In this document: one piece after another, positions 1-4,829 of the stretch
How positions within the stretch are numbered: the first letter of the stretch is position 1
Layout of the letters: every line of letters begins with the position of its first letter
Assembly (NCBI GenBank): GCA_902796865.1
Contig: CADBQZ010000114.1
Coordinates: 1 to 5,367, forward strand
Length of the DNA: 5,367 nt
Source: an uncultured Ruminococcus sp.
GTDB lineage: Bacteria > Bacillota > Clostridia > Oscillospirales > Ruminococcaceae
Reading direction: 5' to 3'
Notes under the pieces: model-generated
Seen by the model: the letters and a program-made list of their open reading frames with translations, nothing else
Told to the model about the DNA's origin: nothing
Databases searched by the model: none
Translations under genes and position numbers: made by a program

Positions 1-14
1 CGGGTGGTTTTGAT

Positions 15-1568
15 TTATTTTTTAGGAGCAAGATATTTGAAGAAGATAGAATCCTGGAATTCGCCGAAGAAATTGTTTCTATGATCTTCTTCTATAAGGT
101 CTATCTTGTCCGCTTCAAGTGCAACAGTCTCATCATATGAATGATTGATAGTTGTACATACAGTACGCATTATCTCGTGGTATGCGGTAATGCCGCCGAG
201 TGCAAGCAGTCCTGTAAGCGCATATGCACATACTTTATTACTGCTTTTAAAGCTTTCGCCTATTGTTTTAAATATAAGAACGAATGCAACGATAAGTGCC
301 GGGATAGAAGCTCTCATTACAAAATCGACACTTGTTCCGACATATATCATCGGAACTATAAGAAGTGTTGCTAATGATACCCAGTAAAGAGGTTCTTTTT
401 TTCTCAATTTATACATTGCAATGTAGTAAACAAGGAATTCTATCAATACACAGAACAAGTAGTTCATCAGCATATTTTTAAAGTCGAGGAAATGGAATCC
501 CATGTTGCCGGTCGCATTGGCTTTCAGGAACAGATAAGATATAATAGCTATCAGGACACCAGTTATGACATTTTGTATCGTAAGAGCTTCACGCAGTATT
601 GACTTGATGTTCTCGGATATTTTGATTTGCTTGTTATATGTCTTGACGATCCTGTGTATACCGACGCAGGCAACTATCGGTATCATGCCTATGGCCGGAA
701 GAGTGCAGAACAAAAGACTGAATGAATAGATGAAAACAAGCGAACGGTTATCCTTTTGTACCATAAGCAGCAGGGTTATGAGCCATGCAGGTATAGCCTG
801 GTTATATACCCAGAAGAGCTGGGTGGAATTTGAAGAAAGCTGGAAACCGGATATCCAATGTTCAAGATGATTTGTCGTGAACCATATATGATCGGCAGTG
901 TTGTTTAACATAAAGTTTCCGACCTGATCGAGACCGCTGAAGAATATGAAAGCTATGATCATCCAGAGGGACATTTTTTTTCTTAATGATGTTAAAAGCA
1001 CAAATGTTAGCATAACACCTATACAGCACCAGAAGTACAGGAATACGTGTGCAGCTTCAAGTCCGAATATCTTTCCGAATAATGCGGCAGGAAGCCAGAG
1101 CGCAAAATAGTAGATCATTGCGACCGGATTCTGGAAAAAGCCTTTTGTATCATTTATTATGACGGGCCATGGTTCTTCAACAAGCTTTTCGAGTATAGCG
1201 TTTCGCCACATATGGTCATAATTCTGATATGCAAATTTACCTATTCCGGCAAGATAAACCCATACCATTGCGAGTATAAGCATTACGATTATCTTTACAG
1301 CATTTTGTTTTCGCATGAAAGATACATCTATTTCCGGCGCACATCTGCACGCAAGAAACAATCCTGCTGTAAGAACGATACACATGAATATTGCATATGG
1401 GATCATGAGCCAGCCGAAAATAAAGATATACATAGGTATAGATAAAAAGAGATAACAAAGCTGTACAGGAAGCTTTGATGTATGATCTTTCTTTGCTTCA
1501 AGCTCTTTGTTTCGCATTATCGAACCGATAATGCCGGAGCGAAAAACTCCATTTAATTTTTCAGACAT
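15..1568 (-). CDS. Polytopic membrane protein, candidate GT-C-like glycosyltransferase
   Basis: This is a 517-residue protein with roughly 12-13 hydrophobic segments, for example about residues 36-56, 57-76, 91-110, 148-168, 172-194, 199-215, 277-305, 333-350, 367-387, 394-412, 419-435 and 446-463. After the third segment, a non-cytoplasmic-looking loop holds Y117-D118-H119, N123 and a W134-P135-V136 motif. An acidic residue in the first large external loop is typical of GT-C enzymes, which use polyprenyl-phosphate sugars. Other motifs that look conserved are F252-W253-V254 to P260-A261-W262, D415-F416-V417-M418-R419 to P423, and a C-terminal F-F-K-Y-L tail. The start at 1568 is preferred because it has a purine-rich Shine-Dalgarno (GAGGAG, 11 nt upstream). 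Met18 has none. It is the third gene after the UbiA enzyme and the HAD phosphatase, which suggests it uses their lipid-linked pentose. I do not recognise a characterised family. A flippase or polymerase role is also possible. The coding call is secure, the function is inference. Confidence 0.85.
   Translation of the reverse strand: MSEKLNGVFRSGIIGSIMRNKELEAKKDHTSKLPVQLCYLFLSIPMYIFIFGWLMIPYAIFMCIVLTAGLFLACRCAPEIDVSFMRKQNAVKIIVMLILAMVWVYLAGIGKFAYQNYDHMWRNAILEKLVEEPWPVIINDTKGFFQNPVAMIYYFALWLPAALFGKIFGLEAAHVFLYFWCCIGVMLTFVLLTSLRKKMSLWMIIAFIFFSGLDQVGNFMLNNTADHIWFTTNHLEHWISGFQLSSNSTQLFWVYNQAIPAWLITLLLMVQKDNRSLVFIYSFSLLFCTLPAIGMIPIVACVGIHRIVKTYNKQIKISENIKSILREALTIQNVITGVLIAIISYLFLKANATGNMGFHFLDFKNMLMNYLFCVLIEFLVYYIAMYKLRKKEPLYWVSLATLLIVPMIYVGTSVDFVMRASIPALIVAFVLIFKTIGESFKSSNKVCAYALTGLLALGGITAYHEIMRTVCTTINHSYDETVALEADKIDLIEEDHRNNFFGEFQDSIFFKYLAPKK
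1514..1534. repeat. Perfect 9-bp inverted repeat inside the membrane-protein gene
   Basis: The arms GCATTATCG and CGATAATGC are separated by only three bases (AAC). The element covers roughly codons 12-18 of the membrane-protein gene. As RNA it would fold into a short hairpin about 35-50 nt after the start codon. It encodes part of a Gly-Ile-Ile-Gly-Ser-Ile stretch. It could be a protein-binding palindrome, a translation-slowing hairpin or chance. Confidence 0.5.
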
Positions 1569-1579
1569 TTTTTATCATT

Positions 1580-1585
1580 CTCCTC
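1580..1585 (-). promoter_or_regulatory. Ribosome-binding site of the membrane-protein gene
   Basis: The minus strand reads GAGGAG 11 nt before the ATG at 1568, inside an otherwise A-rich stretch. It fixes the start of the 517-residue frame. A second ATG lies only 2 nt after the GAGGAG, but it is out of frame and quickly leads nowhere. Confidence 0.7.
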
Positions 1586-1596
1586 TTTTTTATAAC

Positions 1597-1626
1597 AGTG
1601 AATGTCTTTTTATTTTTACATTCACT
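1597..1626 (-). repeat. Intergenic 9-bp inverted repeat (hairpin) between phosphatase and membrane-protein genes
   Basis: The arms AGTGAATGT (1597-1605) and ACATTCACT (1618-1626) match perfectly around a 12-base AT-rich loop. The element fills most of the 61-bp gap between the HAD stop and the next start, ending just upstream of the Shine-Dalgarno. On the transcribed strand it is followed by GTTATAAAAAAG, with no U-tract, so it is not a classical intrinsic terminator. An mRNA processing or stabilising hairpin, or a regulatory site that tunes the third gene, would fit better. The function is unknown. Confidence 0.55.
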
Positions 1627-1629
1627 ATA

Positions 1630-2190
1630 TTATATATTCCACGGAGTAACTTCTCCGTTTATTACCAAAAAAGCTTTATCTGCAAGCTTTGCCATAGGAA
1701 GATCGGAAACGGAATCTGAATAAAATTCTTCGGGTTTTGAATCGGGGAAAAGCTCCCTGAAACGTTTGACTTTTTCTTCGCCTTTACAGTTAAGACCGCT
1801 GAATGTTCCTGTTTTAGGATCAACGCATGATGCTATAAGTGTACCCACTCCAAGTTTTTGACATGGTATTTTCAAAAGAAATTCCGGAGAAGCTGATATT
1901 ATAACATCGTCTGCATTTCTTTGGCTTTTATACCATTCAAATATCTTGCTGTAATGTTTTTTCCAGAAAAGTTCGATCTCTGAATTTATATCTTTTATAT
2001 CTGAAAGAAACCTGAAAAATACGGTCTTCCATTCGGTAGTGCTGATCTTGCCCGACTTGTGCTTTATTGTCGAAACGGCAAACGCAGGAAGGCAGCGAAA
2101 GATCAGAGGATGACGCTTTAATTCAAATTTATAGAAGTCCAGAGTGCTGTCACCTTTATATATAGTACCATCAAAATCGTAAATATTCAT
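1630..2190 (-). CDS. HAD-superfamily (subclass IB, SerB-like) phosphatase
   Basis: This 186-residue soluble protein has all four HAD motifs: I, D5-F-D7-G-T9 at the extreme N-terminus (nucleophile D5, acid/base D7); II, S99 in an I-I-S-A-S context; III, a lysine at about 137 or 140; IV, S158-D159 with D163 (D-x3-D). The helical cap insert lies at about residues 15-90, as in the phosphoserine-phosphatase-like IB class. The gene starts inside the end of the UbiA gene (20-bp overlap, different frame) behind GGAGG spaced 6 nt, so the two are translationally coupled. Fused HAD-UbiA proteins are known elsewhere, which supports a shared pathway. The probable substrate is the polyprenyl-phosphate-5-phosphoribose made by the neighbour, dephosphorylated at the cytoplasmic membrane face. 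That substrate is inferred from context. A generic sugar-phosphate or lipid-head-group phosphatase cannot be excluded. Confidence 0.9.
   Translation of the reverse strand: MNIYDFDGTIYKGDSTLDFYKFELKRHPLIFRCLPAFAVSTIKHKSGKISTTEWKTVFFRFLSDIKDINSEIELFWKKHYSKIFEWYKSQRNADDVIISASPEFLLKIPCQKLGVGTLIASCVDPKTGTFSGLNCKGEEKVKRFRELFPDSKPEEFYSDSVSDLPMAKLADKAFLVINGEVTPWNI
1641..1658 (-). repeat. Small hairpin at the 3' end of the phosphatase gene
   Basis: The arms ACGGAG (1641-1646) and CTCCGT (1653-1658) are a perfect 6-bp inverted repeat with a 6-base loop. They overlap the last codons of the HAD gene, just before its stop. Together with the repeat at 1597-1626 this gives two successive hairpins at the gene junction. 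What follows on the transcribed strand is AT-rich but contains no U-run, so termination is unlikely. Confidence 0.4.
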
Positions 2191-3058
2191 TCACTGCCTC
2201 CGGAAAGTAAAGCTGTACGAAAATGTATATACCGTATATAACGCCGAGCGCCAAGAGCATTTTGTCGCCCAGTATCATATCTACAGGATTGCCTGTTTCG
2301 TCCTTTTCGAGAGAATATGTATAACGCATCATAATTATGATAACGATAGGTGTTGTATATATCATATTCGGCACAACAGTCGTATCCATGCTCCAAAGGG
2401 CATAGAATACAAGGAAAAGCCCGAGATACATATACATATTGCTGTTTAAGTAATTATCACTGTATTTTCCAAGTACAGAACGTGTCGCATCACCACAGTG
2501 AATCTTTTCGTTGCGGCGTTTTCCGAATGCCATGAAAAGAGAGAGCGCTATGAGCGTAAGATATAGCCAGTTGGAAATTTTTACTCCAGTTATGCCTGCA
2601 CCGTAAATAAGTCTTAGAACAAAGCCCGATACAAGTATAACAAGGTCAACAACAGGTTTGTTTTTTAGCTTTATACTGTACGAGATATTGAGTATCAGAT
2701 ATAAGACAGGGATAATAAGCCAGAATCTTATGCCGAAAAACAGTATATCTGCCGTAAGCGGCAGCAGGATACATAATGCAAGAATGACACCAGCCTGTTT
2801 TTCCGATACAGCACCGCTTGCGATAGGACGATCGCATTTGACCGGATGCAGCCTGTCTTTTTCTGCATCGCATATATCATTCAGCACATAAACAGCGGAC
2901 GACAGCAAAGAGAAAACAAAAAATCCTATTATAGATCTTATAAGTGTAGTTTTTTCAAGTATCGTACCGCCGTAAAAAGCAGGTATAAATATGATTATAT
3001 TTTTGAACCAATGCTTTACTCTTATTAGTTTTAAATAATTCTTTATATTTTTAAACAT
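2171..3058 (-). CDS. UbiA-superfamily prenyltransferase, decaprenyl-phosphate phosphoribosyltransferase (DPPR synthase)-like
   Basis: This is a 295-residue integral-membrane enzyme with about 8-9 hydrophobic helices. The first Asp motif is N60-D61-x2-D64-x3-D68, followed by H71-P72, K74, R77-P78-I79-A80 and G82, the pattern of DPPR synthases such as mycobacterial Rv3806c. Family-like features further on are Y127-S-I-K-L-K-x2-P135, D138, G145-F-V-L-R149, F178-G-K-R-R182, and an E254-T-G-N-P stretch before a final helix. The expected reaction is PRPP plus polyprenyl phosphate giving polyprenyl-phospho-5-phosphoribose and PPi, with Mg2+ held by the Asp motif. An ATG 18 bp upstream (3076, giving 301 residues) lacks a Shine-Dalgarno. 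The ATG at 3058 has GAAAGG 6 nt before it, so I use 3058. It heads a three-gene operon behind its own promoter. Other UbiA activities (menaquinone, heme O, chlorophyll) fit the motifs less well. Confidence 0.9.
   Translation of the reverse strand: MFKNIKNYLKLIRVKHWFKNIIIFIPAFYGGTILEKTTLIRSIIGFFVFSLLSSAVYVLNDICDAEKDRLHPVKCDRPIASGAVSEKQAGVILALCILLPLTADILFFGIRFWLIIPVLYLILNISYSIKLKNKPVVDLVILVSGFVLRLIYGAGITGVKISNWLYLTLIALSLFMAFGKRRNEKIHCGDATRSVLGKYSDNYLNSNMYMYLGLFLVFYALWSMDTTVVPNMIYTTPIVIIIMMRYTYSLEKDETGNPVDMILGDKMLLALGVIYGIYIFVQLYFPEAVNEYLRF
2197..2201 (-). promoter_or_regulatory. Ribosome-binding site of the phosphatase gene, inside the UbiA coding sequence
   Basis: The minus strand reads GGAGG with 6 nt before the ATG at 2190. 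It lies within the UbiA C-terminal codons. With the 20-bp gene overlap this indicates translational coupling and confirms the HAD start. Confidence 0.8.
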
Positions 3059-3064
3059 GATATG

Positions 3065-3070
3065 CCTTTC
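3065..3070 (-). promoter_or_regulatory. Ribosome-binding site that decides the UbiA start
   Basis: The minus strand reads GAAAGG, 6 nt before the ATG at 3058. The upstream in-frame ATG at 3076 is preceded by AATTAATCC, with no Shine-Dalgarno, so initiation at 3058 is favoured. Confidence 0.7.
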
Positions 3071-3089
3071 ATTCATGGATTAATTTAAG

Positions 3090-3133
3090 GCAATACCACA
3101 CAAAGAATGCCCGAAGGCTTTGCACGATATTGC
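3090..3133 (-). promoter_or_regulatory. 5'-leader hairpin with UUCG tetraloop, upstream of the UbiA gene
   Basis: On the transcribed strand the outer arms are GCAATATC and GGTATTGC (8 pairs, one G-U). Inside them, CAAAG pairs with CTTTG, and the tip is CC-UUCG-GG, with short internal loops and a 4-nt bulge on the 3' side. The predicted transcription start lies at about 3130-3133, so the fold would sit at the very 5' end of the mRNA. No U-tract follows (CTTAAATTAATCC), so it is not a terminator. A 5'-stabilising stem-loop or a regulatory leader fits best. The 44-nt size is too small for known large riboswitches. Confidence 0.6.
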
Positions 3134-3137
3134 ATTT

Positions 3138-3167
3138 ATTATAGCATAGCTGCCTATTGATTGTCAA
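3138..3167 (-). promoter_or_regulatory. Sigma-70/SigA promoter for the UbiA-HAD-membrane protein operon
   Basis: On the minus strand the -35 box TTGACA (3162-3167) is a perfect consensus. The spacer is 18 bp. The -10 box TATAAT (3138-3143) is also perfect and is preceded by TGC, an extended -10. The predicted start is about 3130-3133, giving a leader of roughly 73 nt before the UbiA ATG at 3058. It is among the strongest consensus matches possible and separates the lipid-pentose operon from the upstream glycosidase operon. Confidence 0.85.
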
Positions 3168-3185
3168 GAATATGTAAAATAAATG

Positions 3186-3208
3186 ATAATATGGATAAGT
3201 CATATCAT
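3186..3208. terminator. Weak AT-rich hairpin after the GH26 gene, possible terminator
   Basis: The arms CATATCAT (3201-3208) and ATAATATG (3186-3193) pair over 8 positions with one G-U, around a 7-base loop. The element lies 13 bp beyond the GH26 stop. On the minus strand it is followed by the moderately T-rich CATTTATTTTAC. On the plus strand it is followed by TTCTTTTTTAT. The stem is almost all A-T, so a role as an efficient terminator is doubtful. Confidence 0.3.
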
Positions 3209-3221
3209 ATTCTTTTTTATA

Positions 3222-4823
3222 TCAGTTCGGATGGGTATAGATGCCGGCATATTTATCAAGAGTGATAGAGTTTTCAGCATTGTACATACGGTAAAGCTGT
3301 TCGTCGGTAGTATATTTTCCGCCGCCGCTGCTGCCCATATATTCTCCGAACCATAGTCCGAAAAATGACCACATGGATTTGTCACGAAGCATATCATCAA
3401 TATCAGGTATGCTGCTGCATTCGCTGAGTGCAAGCATTTTTTTGTTTTCTGTTATCTTTGAAAGCCAGCGGAACTGCTGTGAGCGGCTTCCGTAGGTCTC
3501 GCCTTCTCCCAGATAAACGTCTATTGATGCTATATCGTACATATCCTCATCAACGAGATAATCTTCGTTCTGACCGTTCCATATCCATATGAGGTTGTCA
3601 AGTTTATGATACTGTGTCATTCGCTCGAACATGAGAGTATAAAGCCATTTATAAGGCTCAGCACCCTTCGAACCCCACCAGTACCAGCTTCCGCCCGCCT
3701 CATGAAGCGGACGCCAAAGAACCGGTATACCTTCTTCGGCAAGCTCGGTAAGTCCTTCTGATACGGTGTCGATGTCTTCGACAAGAGCCAAGCATTCTTC
3801 GCTTATTTTCTGCTCACTGCAAAGCTTTCGTATTTCTCCGATCCCAAGCTGAGAAATATCTTCTTTTGTGACCGCTTTTGAAAGGTCGAATTTCGTATCA
3901 TTTGAATAAACAGAGCCTTCTTTTCCCGGAGAGCGCCAGTACCACATGAATCCGACTATACCGCCCTTTTCGTTCCAGTCTTTTGCAGCCTGTATCTCGC
4001 TTTCAAGCGGCGGATCACCCTCGGCATATCCGCCTATATCTCCGAAACGTATCGCCGGATACTGTCCTGTACGCTCATGTATATCATTTATCTCATAGTT
4101 TTTGCTGTTTGAGACATATTGTCCCGTTATTATGTATTCGCCGCAGTTTTGTTTTAAATATCGGAAAAGATCCCTCATCTCATATGAACTTTTTTCTGAT
4201 ACAGGTTTAGGATCGGGTTCAAGGGTCTCTTCATATATATCCTCGTTGTTGACTATCTCTATATAGTCAAGGTCAAATTTGTTGTCACCTTTGTTTATCT
4301 GGATAAGATTTGCGCCTTTTTCCATATAGACTCCGTAGAAAGTGACACGGACAAATTTCCCGTTTTTATTGTTTATCTCGAAATCACCGATATTTTCATC
4401 ATTTACTATTATATTGTTTGTGACATGAGTATCAGCGGCGGCACAAACGGTAATGTCATAATGCTGTGACGCAGGAATTTTTGCAGGTATTACAAGATAA
4501 TCGGCAGAACCGCCGTAAAAACCCGTAACATAGCCGTCGCCTGAGAATCCCTTACGTTCATCTTCGGTATAAAGACTTCCGTTTAGGGTGCAGTCCTCGG
4601 CTTCTATCCTCATTTCGGCTTCGGCAGGAGTGATCTCAGGCACCTGCGCAACATATTCTGTATATGGCTGAGTTTCCTGTTCAGCCTGCTCAATGGTTTC
4701 AGCAGGTGTATTATCTTCGCTGAATCTTGAAAATCTGCCTACAGGTTTTTGTGAAATATCATGGCAGGCTGTCAGCACTATGGCAGAGATCACCAATGCG
4801 GCGGCTTTTTTTATAACTTTCAT
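3222..4823 (-). CDS. GH26 endo-beta-mannanase-type lipoprotein with N-terminal CBM35/CBM6-like module
   Basis: This is a complete 533-residue secreted lipoprotein. Residues 1-20 are a lipoprotein signal with lipobox L17-T-A-C20, so the protein should be anchored to the outer face of the cytoplasmic membrane through Cys20. Residues 21-69 form an acidic Thr/Pro/Gln-rich linker. Residues about 70-192 are a jelly-roll carbohydrate-binding module of CBM35/CBM6 type, with I73-E-A-E-D77, G92-F-S-G-D-G-Y98, D108-Y-L-V-I-P and D184-L-D-Y-I-E. After a short acidic linker, residues about 212-533 form the GH26 barrel. The acid/base is E375 in W370-R-P-L-H-E-A-G-G with H374, followed by the Trp-rich W380-Y-W-W-G. 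The nucleophile is E468 in L466-S-E-C. GH26 enzymes are mostly endo-1,4-beta-mannanases, though lichenases and xylanases occur. It starts 6 nt after the GH95 stop. There is no dockerin or sortase signal, so it is not a cellulosome component. Confidence 0.93.
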   Translation of the reverse strand: MKVIKKAAALVISAIVLTACHDISQKPVGRFSRFSEDNTPAETIEQAEQETQPYTEYVAQVPEITPAEAEMRIEAEDCTLNGSLYTEDERKGFSGDGYVTGFYGGSADYLVIPAKIPASQHYDITVCAAADTHVTNNIIVNDENIGDFEINNKNGKFVRVTFYGVYMEKGANLIQINKGDNKFDLDYIEIVNNEDIYEETLEPDPKPVSEKSSYEMRDLFRYLKQNCGEYIITGQYVSNSKNYEINDIHERTGQYPAIRFGDIGGYAEGDPPLESEIQAAKDWNEKGGIVGFMWYWRSPGKEGSVYSNDTKFDLSKAVTKEDISQLGIGEIRKLCSEQKISEECLALVEDIDTVSEGLTELAEEGIPVLWRPLHEAGGSWYWWGSKGAEPYKWLYTLMFERMTQYHKLDNLIWIWNGQNEDYLVDEDMYDIASIDVYLGEGETYGSRSQQFRWLSKITENKKMLALSECSSIPDIDDMLRDKSMWSFFGLWFGEYMGSSGGGKYTTDEQLYRMYNAENSITLDKYAGIYTHPN

Positions 4824-4829
4824 TATAAA

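Noticed and set aside
1629..1658. Internal promoter for the membrane-protein gene (TATAAT at 1629-1634, minus strand)
   Set aside because: The -10-like box sits in AT-rich sequence, and no TTGACA-like box exists 16-18 bp upstream (CGGAGA/ACGGAG there).
3059..3076. Six-residue N-terminal extension of the UbiA protein from the ATG at 3076
   Set aside because: It has no Shine-Dalgarno upstream, and the next in-frame ATG has a well-placed GAAAGG. This stretch is better read as leader.
3090..3133. Intrinsic terminator for the GH26 operon
   Set aside because: The hairpin is good, but no U-tract follows it on the minus strand, and it lies downstream of a consensus promoter. A 5' leader structure is more likely.
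3059..3221. Small gene or riboswitch in the 163-bp intergenic region
   Set aside because: There is no ORF with a ribosome-binding site. The space is accounted for by a weak hairpin, the promoter, a 44-nt hairpin and the UbiA ribosome-binding site, too little for a known aptamer class.
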